From Propionibacteriaceae bacterium (GTDB taxonomy: Bacteria > Actinomycetota > Actinomycetes > Propionibacteriales > Propionibacteriaceae), in the NCBI GenBank assembly GCA_031268515.1, contig JAIRXC010000097.1, positions 1 to 39,634 of the forward strand: 39,634 nt of DNA, given 5' to 3'. The position numbers and the translations under genes were made by a program. Positions within the stretch are counted from its first letter, which is position 1. Every line of letters begins with the position of its first letter. Under the pieces are notes generated by a model. The model had not been told where the DNA came from, made no database searches, and was given only the letters and a program-made list of their open reading frames with translations. Shown here one piece after another: positions 1-8,210 of this stretch.

Positions 1-2
1 CC

Positions 3-731
3 ACCGCCGCCGTGACCGCCCTGGGAGAAGCTCTCGTAGCGGCCAGCGACCGGCCCAGCGTCGGCGTCGGCGTCGGCACCCCCGGCCTGGTCGGCCCGGA
101 CGGCGCGGTCCGCGCCGCTCACAATTTAGATTGGCACCGGCTGCCTCTCCGCCAGCTCTTGGCCGACGCTCTCGGCCAGGCTGTCGAGGTCGCCAACGAC
201 GCCAACTTGGCCGCCATCGCCGAGGACCGCTTCGGCGACGGCCCCGAAGACCTCATCAGGGTTCAAATCTCCCGTGGCGGCGGGGCCGGCCTCTTGATCG
301 GCGGCGCCCCCCTCGTCGGCTCTTCGAGCGCGGCCGGCGAGATCGGCCACGTCGTCATCGACCCAGACGGCCAGCCTTGCCGCTGTGGCAAAGCTGGCTG
401 CCTAGAGACCTGGGTCGCGGCGCCGGCTCTGAGACGGCGCATCGCCGCCGCCGAAGCCGAACGTGACGCCATCTTGGCCGAAGCCGGGCGGGCCCTCGGC
501 TTGGCTCTCGCGCCAGTGGTCGGCTTGCTCGACCTGACCGAAGTCATCGTCGGCGGACCGGCCGACCTCATCACCGGCTCCTTCCTGGAAGCCAGCCAGA
601 CCATCATCCACGACCGCACCCGTATCGACGCCCGCCGGCCGGTCGTCTTGCGGGCGTCGGCCCTCGGCCCGGACGCCGTCATACTCGGCGCCGCGGCCCT
701 CGTCCTGAGACGCCGCCTCGGCATCCACTGA
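3..731 (+). CDS. ROK-family transcriptional regulator, 3' part (partial)
   Basis: The reading frame is open from the left edge, so the gene starts outside the window. The visible part is the sugar-sensing ROK domain. It shows GVGTPGLVG, then VANDANLAAIAEDRFG, then SRGGGAGLLIGG and AAGEIGHVVIDPDG, followed by the ROK zinc motif PCRCGKAGCLET (CxCGxxGCxE). ROK proteins are either sugar kinases or NagC/XylR-type repressors with an N-terminal helix-turn-helix. The SRGGGAGLL wording and the nearby transporter fit the repressor type, but the DNA-binding end is not visible. The gene lies 190 bases upstream of a sugar ABC transporter on the same strand and is a natural candidate for its regulator; this is inference from position. 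Confidence 0.85.
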   Translation, partial: TAAVTALGEALVAASDRPSVGVGVGTPGLVGPDGAVRAAHNLDWHRLPLRQLLADALGQAVEVANDANLAAIAEDRFGDGPEDLIRVQISRGGGAGLLIGGAPLVGSSSAAGEIGHVVIDPDGQPCRCGKAGCLETWVAAPALRRRIAAAEAERDAILAEAGRALGLALAPVVGLLDLTEVIVGGPADLITGSFLEASQTIIHDRTRIDARRPVVLRASALGPDAVILGAAALVLRRRLGIH

Positions 732-838
732 CCACCCTGACCGCACTGCGAACCGACAACTCAAGAATCCGAAAATCCAACACACCGAGCCCCCAAGCGG
801 CCTGGCCGCCAACAGCAAACGGACTAAAGCCCCTGATT

Positions 839-880
839 CCGGCGCCCTAGGCGCCGGCGCCCTTCCGCCAAACCGGCGGA
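839..880. terminator. Two adjacent GC-rich hairpins between the ROK gene and the binding-protein gene
   Basis: Positions 839-846 (CCGGCGCC) pair with 850-857 (GGCGCCGG) across a 3-base loop. Positions 864-869 (TCCGCC) pair with 875-880 (GGCGGA). No T-run follows, so this is not a classical intrinsic terminator. It could slow or end transcription after the ROK gene or act as a regulator site in the leader of the transporter operon. Nothing else recognisable lies in 732-921 except the ribosome-binding GAAAGG just before 922. Confidence 0.35.
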
Positions 881-921
881 CACAACCCCCGAAGAAGAAA
901 CACCCATCTGAAAGGAAACCC

Positions 922-2313
922 ATGAAGCGAATCGTGGCCTTGGCCGCCTTGGCGACGGCCGGCGCCCTCGCCTTGGCTGGCTGCGGCAACAGCGGCGGCG
1001 ACACTGCGGCGACAGACACCCCCAGCTCGAGCGCAACCTCTGACAATACGACCTCCTTGGCGACCGCCACGATCATCGCCCCCGGTTGGGCGCACTGGTC
1101 GATCGGCGACCTCGTCCAAAAGGACGGCAAAGACGTCCGCGAGTGGAATGACGCCACCTTCGGCGTCTATCCGCTGCCCGGCAACGACGGCAAACCCGCC
1201 CCGGTCTTCGCCGGCGGCTCCAACATCGGCATCTCGGCCGCTTCGCCCAACCAGGCCGGCGCCCGCGAGCTCATGCGGCTGATCTTCTCCGCCGACTACC
1301 AGCAGCTGCTGGGCAAGAACGGCCTCGGCCCGGCCAACTCTGACTACGTCAGCTCGCTCGGCACGGACGAGTTCGCCAAGGCCCTGATCGATTCGGCTTC
1401 GAACTCCAAGCTGACCCCGGCGGCGCCGGGCTGGGCCACGGTCGAGGCCTCCGGCAAACTGGAAGAGTTCTTCTCTAAGGTCGCCGACGGCGGCGACGTG
1501 GCCGCCTTGGCCGCCGAGTACGACGCCGTCTTCACGCCCTTGCTGAACGGCAAGACCTCCAGCGGCAACCTGCCCGATCCGGTCACGGACCCCGGCGACG
1601 CCAGCGGCCAGAACATCACCCTCTGGCTCATCGGCGCCGACACTCCGGACGAGGCCCGCACCTGGCTGAAAGAGGCCTACGCCGCCAAGACCGGCGGCAC
1701 GTTGACCATCGAGGAGCAGACCTGGGGCGACATCGTCACCAAGCTGACCACCTCGCTGCCCGACGCCAACAACACTCCTGACGTGACGGAGATCGGCAAC
1801 ACTCAGTCCCCGACCTTCACGAACGTCGGCGCTTTCGCCGACATCACGGACATGTACGAGGAGCTGGGCGGCTCGAAGCTGCTTCAGAGCTTCGTCGACG
1901 TGGGCGCTGTCGACGGCAAGAACTACACGCTGCCTTACTACTTCGGCTCCCGCTACATCTTCTACCGCAAAGACATCTACGCGGCCGCCGGCGTCAGCGT
2001 TCCCACGACCCTGACCGAGTTCAATGAGGCCGTCGTCACGATCACCGAAAAGAACCCCAACGGCATTGATGACTTCTCCGGCTTCTTCTTGGGCGGCCAG
2101 GATTGGCGTAATGGCATTTCGTGGATCTTCGCGAACGGCGGCGACCTGGCCAAGTTCGCCAACGGCGAATGGACGTCGACCTTGTCCGACCCCAACACGA
2201 TCAAAGGCCTAGAGCAATTGCAGACTCTCTTTGAGAAGGCTTCGAAGGCTCCGAACACGGCCAAAGATGAGAGCCCCTGGCTCTACATCAACGACTCAGA
2301 CGTCATTTCCTAA
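922..2313 (+). CDS. Sugar ABC transporter solute-binding lipoprotein, circularly permuted
   Basis: 463 residues. A lipoprotein signal occupies residues 1-21 with lipobox LAGC (Cys21), followed by a Ser/Thr/Asp-rich tether (22-45). MalE-type family-1 binding proteins normally start with a strand such as NITLWLIGADTPDEA and reach TATIIAPGWAHW only after about 230 residues. Here the order is reversed. Residues 46-210 carry the family's C-terminal half (TATIIAPGWAHW, FGVYPLPGNDGKPAPVFAGG, ISAASPNQAGARELM). Residues 211-230 are a Gly/Ser/Pro/Asp linker. Residues 231-463 carry the N-terminal half (NITLWLIG, NTPDVTEIGN, YTLPYYFGSRYIFYRKDIY, GISWIFANGGDLA). Both halves look complete, and the frame is open throughout. 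The role is extracellular sugar capture for the two permeases downstream. The start has a GAAAGG ribosome-binding site. A rearrangement in one strain or an assembly error is the alternative reading. Confidence 0.85.
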   Translation: MKRIVALAALATAGALALAGCGNSGGDTAATDTPSSSATSDNTTSLATATIIAPGWAHWSIGDLVQKDGKDVREWNDATFGVYPLPGNDGKPAPVFAGGSNIGISAASPNQAGARELMRLIFSADYQQLLGKNGLGPANSDYVSSLGTDEFAKALIDSASNSKLTPAAPGWATVEASGKLEEFFSKVADGGDVAALAAEYDAVFTPLLNGKTSSGNLPDPVTDPGDASGQNITLWLIGADTPDEARTWLKEAYAAKTGGTLTIEEQTWGDIVTKLTTSLPDANNTPDVTEIGNTQSPTFTNVGAFADITDMYEELGGSKLLQSFVDVGAVDGKNYTLPYYFGSRYIFYRKDIYAAAGVSVPTTLTEFNEAVVTITEKNPNGIDDFSGFFLGGQDWRNGISWIFANGGDLAKFANGEWTSTLSDPNTIKGLEQLQTLFEKASKAPNTAKDESPWLYINDSDVIS

Positions 2314-2508
2314 AAGAGCCCAGCTAGGCTGCCGGCGCCGCTCCCCCAGCGGCCCGGCGGCCGGCGGCCCTCTCAGCGTCGAAAGACACGGCCGGGGCCG
2401 CTCCCAGCGACCTAGCCCCCGTCCCGGCCAGCGGCGGACAGGTCTGACAAGCCGGCAGACCGCTCCCCTGGCGGCCTGGCCTCTGTGCTCCTCTTCGGCC
2501 CCCTTTCC

Positions 2509-2520
2509 GCAAGCGCTTCC
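2509..2520. promoter_or_regulatory. Possible LacI/cre-like operator
   Basis: The 287 bases between the binding-protein gene and the first permease gene contain GCAAGCGCTTCC, centred on the 8-base palindrome AAGCGCTT (2511-2518). LacI-family sugar regulators and CcpA use AAGCGCTT-like cores. A single half-degenerate site in a GC-rich genome may be chance, and similar AAGCGCT strings occur elsewhere in the window. The rest of 2314-2600 is C-rich and holds no supportable gene. Confidence 0.22.
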
Positions 2521-2600
2521 CCATCGGGCAGGCTTTTCTTTTGGCCGCCGGCCGCGCCTCGCTCCACGTTCCCTGACCGCCACCTGACCGGAGGAAAGCC

Positions 2601-3602
2601 ATGTCCGAAGACACAGACGCCAAGGTCCGGCCCGAGCCCGCCGCGAAGAGCCGACAGCACGCCGGCGCCGTCGCCGAACCAGATGAAGTTCTTTCTCCCG
2701 CGCCCACCGCGCCACGCCGCCGGCGCGTCACCTGGACGCCCTATGTCCTTCTCGTACCCGCCGTCGTCATCTTGCTGGCCGCCTTGGCCTACCCCGTCGG
2801 CTGGCAGCTGGTCACCTCAACCCAGCAATTCGGCTTGGCTCAACAGTTCCACGTGCCGCCGGACTTCGTCGGCGCCGCCAACTACCTGACCTTGTTGGCG
2901 GACCCCCAGGTCTGGACCGTGGTCGCCCGCTCCCTCGCCTTCTGCCTGGTCAACGCGATTCTCACGGTCCTCATCGGCGTCGGCTTGGCCATGCTCATGA
3001 ACGCAGTCGGCAGGCTGCCCCGGCTGATCTTGCAGATCGCCTTGCTGCTGGCTTGGGCCATGCCGGTGGTCGCCTCGATGACGGTTTTCGTCTGGCTTTT
3101 CAATTGGCACACCGGCGTCGTCAACTGGCTTTTGACCCGGCTCGGCTTCGACTATGTCAACCACAACTGGTTGGCCAGCCCGCTCAGCTTCTATTTCGTC
3201 GCCACCGTCATCGTCGTTTGGATGTCCGTGCCGTTCGTCTCCTTCTCCGTCTACGCCGGCTTGACTCAGATTTCGGGCGAGGTGCTGGAGGCCGCCCAGT
3301 TGGACGGGGCTGGCGGCTGGCGCCGTTTCGCCAATATCACTTTGCCTATGATCCGGCCCGTCCTCATGATCGTCTTGCTTTTGCAAATCATCTGGGATCT
3401 GCGGGTCTTCACTCAGATCAAATTGCTCCAAGACGCCGGCGCCCCAATCGCCTCGACCGACTTGCTCGGCACCTACATCTACCGACTCGGCGTCGCCTCA
3501 TCCGACTTCGGCATGGCCGCCGCCATGAGCGTCTTCGTCCTCATCTTGACGATTCTGGTGTCGGCGCCCTACGTCCGCTCGCTCATCAAGGAGGACAACT
3601 GA
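2601..3602 (+). CDS. Sugar ABC transporter permease, MalF-type
   Basis: 333 residues; inner-membrane channel subunit of a carbohydrate importer. A charged cytoplasmic N-terminus of about 45 residues precedes the first membrane segment (YVLLVPAVVILLAALAYPV), and further hydrophobic segments follow through to the C-terminus. The EAA loop that docks the ATPase is clear: EVLEAAQLDGAGGWRRF followed by ITLPMIRP. The ATG has GGAGG upstream at ideal spacing. The gene is followed after one base by the MalG-type partner. Neither an ATPase gene nor a glycoside hydrolase gene is present in the window, so the substrate is not fixed by context. Confidence 0.93.
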   Translation: MSEDTDAKVRPEPAAKSRQHAGAVAEPDEVLSPAPTAPRRRRVTWTPYVLLVPAVVILLAALAYPVGWQLVTSTQQFGLAQQFHVPPDFVGAANYLTLLADPQVWTVVARSLAFCLVNAILTVLIGVGLAMLMNAVGRLPRLILQIALLLAWAMPVVASMTVFVWLFNWHTGVVNWLLTRLGFDYVNHNWLASPLSFYFVATVIVVWMSVPFVSFSVYAGLTQISGEVLEAAQLDGAGGWRRFANITLPMIRPVLMIVLLLQIIWDLRVFTQIKLLQDAGAPIASTDLLGTYIYRLGVASSDFGMAAAMSVFVLILTILVSAPYVRSLIKEDN

Positions 3603-3603
3603 C

Positions 3604-4464
3604 ATGGCCACTGCCACCACCGCGCCGGCTGCCGCCTTCCGCCCGGGCCGCCTGCTGGCCACCGCCGCTGCCATCGTTGTCGCCTTGATCTGGGTGTTCC
3701 CGGTCTATTGGATGGTCAACTCATCGTTGCTGCCCAACGTCATCCTGACATCGGCCACGCCTCGTTTCGTACCGACCGGCTTTATCGACAACTACGTCGC
3801 CGTCATCAAAAGCGGCGGCTTCCTGAACGCTTTGGGCACCAGCTTGCTTGTCACATTGATCGCCGTCGCCGCCTGTCTTTTGTTCGCCTTCTGCGCGGCC
3901 TTGGCGATCTCGCGCTATAAGTTCAAGGGCCGTACGAGCTTCGTCCTGACCATCTTGTTCATCCAGATGCTGCCGGCAGAAGGTTTGTTCGTCGCTCAAT
4001 ACAAGCTGTTGTCATCAGCCGACCTGCTCAACAATGCCGGCGGCTTGGCCGTTCTCTACACCGCCGCCGTCGTCCCCTTCACAATCTGGATGCTGCGCGG
4101 CTTCGTCGCCGGAGTGCCAGCCGACCTGGAAGAAGCCGCCATGGTCGACGGCTGTTCACGCGGCCAAGCTTTCTTCCGCATCACCTTCCCACTGCTGGCC
4201 CCAGGCCTGGTCGCCTCTGGCGTCTACGCCTTTTTGCAGGCTTGGAACGAGTTCACGATCGCCCTCGTCATCATGCAAAAGGAAAATTCCCATACGCTGC
4301 CGCTGTGGCTGCGCAGCTTCCTCATGCAATCGAACAGCCGGGCCACGGACTGGGGCCAGGTGATGGCCGCCTCTACGCTGGTGGCCGTGCCGGTCATCAT
4401 TTTCTTCCTCATCGTCCAGGGCCGTCTGACTTCGGGCCTGGTGGCCGGCGCGGTCAAAGGCTGA
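3604..4464 (+). CDS. Sugar ABC transporter permease, MalG-type
   Basis: 286 residues; second membrane subunit of the importer. The first hydrophobic segment (LLATAAAIVVALIWVFPVYW) is followed by the periplasmic loop typical of MalG. The EAA motif is ADLEEAAMVDGCSRGQAF followed by ITFPLLAPG. The start ATG lies one base after the stop of the MalF-type gene, so the two are translationally coupled. The next gene, a ROK kinase, begins 4 bases after its stop. Confidence 0.94.
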   Translation: MATATTAPAAAFRPGRLLATAAAIVVALIWVFPVYWMVNSSLLPNVILTSATPRFVPTGFIDNYVAVIKSGGFLNALGTSLLVTLIAVAACLLFAFCAALAISRYKFKGRTSFVLTILFIQMLPAEGLFVAQYKLLSSADLLNNAGGLAVLYTAAVVPFTIWMLRGFVAGVPADLEEAAMVDGCSRGQAFFRITFPLLAPGLVASGVYAFLQAWNEFTIALVIMQKENSHTLPLWLRSFLMQSNSRATDWGQVMAASTLVAVPVIIFFLIVQGRLTSGLVAGAVKG

Positions 4465-4468
4465 CGCG

Positions 4469-5407
4469 GTGGCCGTTTCGACCCCGCGCCCGTCTCTGCC
4501 CTCGTCCGCCGCACGTGGCCTCCACCTCGGCCTCGACATCGGCGGCACCAAGACTCAAGCTGTCATTGTCAACGCCCGGTTGGCCACCTTGGCTGAGGCT
4601 TCCGCGCCGACCAGGCCCGGCCCGGAGGGGGTCCTCGCCACCATCGACGAGGTGACCGGGTTGCTCGGCGCCAATCTCACCCGCTTCGCCTCAATCGGCG
4701 TCGGCATCCCCGGCCTGGTCGACTTCCGGACCGGCCGGGTCCGCCAAGCCGTCAACGTCGGGCTGCGTGATCTCGATCTGGCGGCCGCCTTGGCTGCCCG
4801 GACAACCTGCCCGGTCCGGGTCGACAACGATGTCAAAGCGACCGCTCTGGGGGCGGCCTACGCCCTGCCGGGAGCCGGCGGCGACCTCGTCTATCTCAAT
4901 GTCGGCACCGGCATCGCTTTAGCCGCCGTCGTCGATGGCCGCTTGTTGCGGGGCCACGACAACGCCGCCGGCGAGATCGGCCACCTGGCCGTCGACCCGG
5001 GCGGCGACCTTTGCCCCTGCGGCCAGCGGGGTTGCTTGGAGACCTTGGCGGCCGGTTGGTCGGTCTCGCAGCGGTTGGCCCAGGCTGGCCTCGACCTGGC
5101 CAGCTTGGCGGACGACCCGGCGCCGGCGGCCGTGTCGGAGCGCCGCCGGCTGCTGCGCGGGCTGTCCCTGGCGGCCAGCCTGGCCGCCCTCAGCTTCGAC
5201 CCGGCGACGATCCTTTTCGGCGGCGGCGTCATCACGACGGCGGTCGGTTTGGTCGAAAAGGTGGCGGCCCACCTGGCCGAACAAGAGGCCGGTTCGTCCT
5301 TCCTGGCCCACCTGGGGTTGAGCCGGCGGGTCGTCCAAGCCCCGGCCGGCTTGCCCATCGCCGCCATCGGCGCCGCCGCTTTGGGCTTTGCCGAAAGCGT
5401 TGGCTAG
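4469..5407 (+). CDS. ROK-family sugar kinase (glucokinase-like)
   Basis: 312 residues; cytoplasmic kinase expected to phosphorylate an imported sugar with ATP. It has the phosphate-binding loop LGLDIGGTKTQAV near residue 20, GIPGLVD, the catalytic-Asp motif VRVDNDVKATALG, NVGTGIALAAVVDG, AAGEIGHLAVDPGG, the zinc motif CPCGQRGCLET, and the C-terminal ATP-site segment ILFGGGVI. There is no N-terminal helix-turn-helix, which separates it from the ROK regulators. The GTG start is 4 bases after the upstream permease, so it belongs to the transporter operon. The exact sugar (glucose, fructose, N-acetylglucosamine or mannose) cannot be told from motifs alone. Confidence 0.88.
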   Translation: MAVSTPRPSLPSSAARGLHLGLDIGGTKTQAVIVNARLATLAEASAPTRPGPEGVLATIDEVTGLLGANLTRFASIGVGIPGLVDFRTGRVRQAVNVGLRDLDLAAALAARTTCPVRVDNDVKATALGAAYALPGAGGDLVYLNVGTGIALAAVVDGRLLRGHDNAAGEIGHLAVDPGGDLCPCGQRGCLETLAAGWSVSQRLAQAGLDLASLADDPAPAAVSERRRLLRGLSLAASLAALSFDPATILFGGGVITTAVGLVEKVAAHLAEQEAGSSFLAHLGLSRRVVQAPAGLPIAAIGAAALGFAESVG

Positions 5408-5492
5408 GAAAGCAGAGATTACCGTAACTGTCCGGCCTCGCCAGCCTTAGCAAAGCGCTGCTGAAGTTGACATTCAATGAAAGCGAGTGAAC

Positions 5493-6143
5493 TCATGCGC
5501 CGTCCCCCTGTTTGATCTCCCAATGCCCCTGTCGGTCCTAACCGACCCGAAGTATGAAGCCTGCATCGCGGAGCTTCTGAATTTCCCTTGAAACCGTCCT
5601 TGGAGATAGGCCTGTCGTTTTGGACAGTTGCGGTTGCGTTGCTGCCGGAGCGGCAGCAACAGCAGCAAGGACCCGTTCAGTATTGGTGAGTTCATCATTA
5701 TCATCGCCACGACCATCGCCATGTGGCGATGATGTCTGTCCGCTGGCGAGGATCGGGAAGCTGACGCTGACCTCCCGCGACTTGGCCTGAAACACCGGCA
5801 GCGGCCTACCCTCCGCACGACAGGCCTCCTCGATCTTCTCGATGCCCCGCCCCCAAGTCTCAATCTGACCCGAACGGAAAAAGGCGTTAGCGATAGCAGC
5901 GTTACGAGGCTGTGACCGATGCTGCCCCAACAAGTCCGCGAGAGTCCACTCCTCCGGGAGACCACCATCGTTGTAGATGATGACCTCATCAGGCAAGATT
6001 TTAATCTGAATCGGAACACCAGTGCTGTAGTCGCGGTGAACAATAGCATTCAAGACTGCTTCCCGCATAGCTGCTTGGGGCACCGGGAAGTTCTCAACCC
6101 GCTGGATGCCCTCATAGGTGATATACGCCCGAAAATACGCAGA
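5493..6143 (-). pseudogene. Remnant of a RecG-like / AlbA_2-type ATP-binding transcriptional regulator
   Basis: Only the C-terminal half of this family is present. Recognisable parts are REAVLNAIVHRDYS, VIIYNDGGLPEEW, RSQPRNAAIANAFF and IETWGRGIEKIEEAC, which form the HATPase_c_4-like region, and a winged-helix end (QPQLSKTTGLSPRTVSREI). Reading upstream, the frame continues to YITYEGIQRVENFPVP and then meets an in-frame TAG at 6144-6146, so the N-terminal domain is lost. Near the other end TAG at 5538-5540 interrupts the expected RVG-S-DRQGHWEI ending: after it the same frame runs DRQGHWEIKQGDGA and stops at 5493. A TCG-to-TAG change explains this. It is 5'-truncated and nonsense-mutated, so probably non-functional. 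Confidence 0.75.
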
Positions 6144-6266
6144 CTACAACCCGGCACTAACACATCTGCCAGGGGCCGAGCCGAGGTCCCGTTGGGGGAC
6201 GCTGTTGGAACACGGGGCTTCCGAGAAGCCGGGAGACTGAACGGCCTTGGAGACCGCCTATAAACC

Positions 6267-6326
6267 GTTGACGCGGCCCGGAGTCCCCGTTTCCTTAAAA
6301 GAATTGGGGACGCGAGCCGCGTCAAC
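6267..6326. terminator. 60-base imperfect inverted repeat downstream of mdh
   Basis: GTTGACGCGGC (6267-6277) pairs with GCCGCGTCAAC (6316-6326), and GTCCCC (6283-6288) pairs with GGGGAC (6306-6311); TTC/GAA can pair further in, around a TTAAAA apex. It starts 18 bases after the mdh stop codon. It may be a transcription terminator for mdh, or the end structure of a small vanished element next to the pseudogene. There is no clear T-run on the mdh side. Confidence 0.5.
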
Positions 6327-6343
6327 GTGATTGCTTGATTAGG

Positions 6344-7333
6344 TCAGATCAGGCCGAGGGCCGCGACGGCTTGCCGTTCGTCGAGCAACTCAGCCACCGA
6401 AGCGTCGATCTTGGCGCGGGAGAAGGGATCGATGTCAAGGCCTTGGACGATCTCGTAGGAGCCGTCAGCCGTCGTCACCGGGAAGGACGAGACAAGGCCC
6501 TCGGGAACGCCGTAGGAGCCGTCGGAGCTGACAGCCATGGAGACCCAGTCGTCGGCCGGCGTGCCGAGCAGCCAGTCACGCATCGCCTCGATGGTGGCGT
6601 TGGCGGCCGAAGCGGCCGAACTGGAGCCGCGGGCGTCGATGATGGCGGCGCCGCGCTTGGCCACCGTAGGGATGAACGTGTCCTCCAGCCAGGCCTGGTC
6701 GCCGATCGCCGCGGCCGCGTTCTGGCCGTTGACGAGGGCGTGGAAAAGGTCGGGATATTGCGTCGAGGAGTGGTTGCCCCAGATCGTCATGTGGCTGACG
6801 GCGCTGACGGGGACGCCCAGTTTGGCCGCCACCTGCTGGATCGACCGATTGTGGTCGAGACGGGTCAAGGCGCTGAAGCGCTCCTGTGGGATGTCGGGGG
6901 CGTTGCGCATGGCGATGAGGGCATTCGTGTTGGCCGGATTGCCCGTCACGCAAATGTGAATGTCATCGGCGGCGGCTTCGGCCAGAGCCTTGCCCTGGGC
7001 CGTGAAGATGGCGCCGTTGGCGCTCAGAAGGTCGCCGCGTTCCATGCCGGCGGTGCGGGGACGGGCGCCGACGAGCAGGGCGACGTTGGCGCCGGCGAAG
7101 ACCTTGCGGGCGTCATCGCCGATCTCGACCTTGCTGAGCAGGGGGAAGGCGCAGTCTTCGAGTTCCATGACGACGCCTTCGAGGGCCTTGAGGGCCGGGG
7201 TGATCTCCAAAAGCCGCAGTTCGACGGGCTGGTCCGGACCGAGCAGCGCGCCGCTGGCGATGCGGAAGAGGAGGCTGTAACAGATCTGGCCGGCCGCTCC
7301 GGTGACGGCCACTTTGACAGGGGTTTGAGTCAT
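6344..7333 (-). CDS. mdh: Malate dehydrogenase
   Basis: 329 residues; cytoplasmic NAD-dependent interconversion of malate and oxaloacetate in the TCA cycle. N-terminal nucleotide-binding glycines lie in [21 protein letters not shown]. Further on are [18 protein letters not shown], the NAD/substrate region [22 protein letters not shown], and the catalytic His in [12 protein letters not shown]. Length and wording match the long actinobacterial Mdh type. AAGGAG lies about 10 bases before the ATG. The gene sits near folD and the DUF3017 gene, a neighbourhood common in actinobacteria, but is separated from them by about 450 bases of non-coding DNA and probably has its own promoter. Confidence 0.97.
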   Translation of the reverse strand: MTQTPVKVAVTGAAGQICYSLLFRIASGALLGPDQPVELRLLEITPALKALEGVVMELEDCAFPLLSKVEIGDDARKVFAGANVALLVGARPRTAGMERGDLLSANGAIFTAQGKALAEAAADDIHICVTGNPANTNALIAMRNAPDIPQERFSALTRLDHNRSIQQVAAKLGVPVSAVSHMTIWGNHSSTQYPDLFHALVNGQNAAAAIGDQAWLEDTFIPTVAKRGAAIIDARGSSSAASAANATIEAMRDWLLGTPADDWVSMAVSSDGSYGVPEGLVSSFPVTTADGSYEIVQGLDIDPFSRAKIDASVAELLDERQAVAALGLI

Positions 7334-7575
7334 GCTGGGCGTGCTCCTTGTGTCAGGCTCCTACAATTGATCCAAACGCTAGCACCGAAGAGCGCTTCCA
7401 GGCACCCTCGCCTCTGCGGCTGCCCCGGCGGCAGTGACAGCGAGGACCGTTAACAAGTTACATTCAAGATTGTTCCGACCTCCTGGCGGCGCTGAAAACT
7501 TCCCGCTGGCAGCCGCACTAAAACAAGCGGCATACAGGCAACTTCGTATGCTAAGACCGCATCTTGCTGAATCTA

Positions 7576-7783
7576 ACTTTCCAACGGCGCGGCCGCTATG
7601 GCAATGGTCCGGCGCTTCCAACAGCAGGCTCCCCCAACAGGGGCGATGGCGCTCATGACGCGCCACGTGTGGCGGCGGCTCGACGCTTCCAACAGCGGGC
7701 TCCCCGATCTAAACGAAGAATGTTTAGCGGTGCGGCGTGGGATGGCGCCGTCCCGCCGCTTTCAACGGCGGGTTCGCCGGACT
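7576..7783. repeat. Degenerate direct repeats, about 72-base period, in the mdh-DUF3017 gap
   Basis: The 451-base gap 7334-7784 holds no supportable gene. Its right part repeats a core like GCTTCCAACAGCRGGCTCCCC at 7614 and 7685, with a more diverged copy (GCTTTCAACGGCGGGTTCGCC) at 7758 and a partial one near 7577. Spacing is 71 and 73 bases. Copies are too short and too diverged for a CRISPR. The left part (7334-7390) must hold the mdh promoter, but no confident -35/-10 pair was seen. Confidence 0.55.
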
Positions 7784-7784
7784 G

Positions 7785-8210
7785 TCAGCCTGACGGCGGG
7801 ACGACGGCGGCGATGACGACGAGAGCGGCGCCGAGGAGGAGGTAGAAGAAGCCGTCGAAGGCTTTGCCTCGGATCGCGAGGATGCCGGGGTTGCGCAGGC
7901 TCAGGCGTAGCACGCCGGCCAGGAGGACTGCGGCCCCGACGGCATAGCCGCCGACGCGCCAGTGCCCCCAGGCGATGAGGCCGATCCCGGTGGCTGTGAA
8001 CAAGACGCAGAGCGCCCATGGCCACTGGCGGCGCAGTTGGCCGGCCAAGCCGGGACGGTCCTGGAGCCGCAAGCGGCCGGGAGGCGTCTGCGAGGCGGGC
8101 TCGGCGAGATCAGCCTGAGAGACGGGACCAGCCTGAGAGACGGGACCAGGTTGGGGAACGGGACCGGGCTGGGAAACGGGATCGGGCTGGAAAGCGGGCG
8201 GGTTGGTCAC
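7785..8210 (-). CDS. DUF3017 family small membrane protein
   Basis: 141 residues. The first about 45 residues are Pro/Gln-rich with near-repeats of the unit GPVSQ. The rest has three hydrophobic segments ([50 protein letters not shown]), with [17 protein letters not shown] between the last two. This layout and the position right after folD match the actinobacterial DUF3017 family, whose function is not established. The GTG start overlaps the folD stop by 4 bases (GTGA), so the two are one operon. Confidence 0.85.
   Translation of the reverse strand: MTNPPAFQPDPVSQPGPVPQPGPVSQAGPVSQADLAEPASQTPPGRLRLQDRPGLAGQLRRQWPWALCVLFTATGIGLIAWGHWRVGGYAVGAAVLLAGVLRLSLRNPGILAIRGKAFDGFFYLLLGAALVVIAAVVPPSG

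Noticed and set aside
5408-5492. Terminator or attachment site after the ROK kinase gene
   Set aside because: No convincing stem-loop with T-run and no direct repeat partner was found.
6335-7453. A 372-codon open frame on the + strand opposite mdh
   Set aside because: It is the antisense shadow of a clear mdh gene in GC-rich DNA; the translation is Gly/Arg/Asp-rich with no domain.
7576-7783. Possible CRISPR array
   Set aside because: Repeats are diverged, only three or four copies exist, and spacing relative to repeat length is wrong; no cas genes are present.
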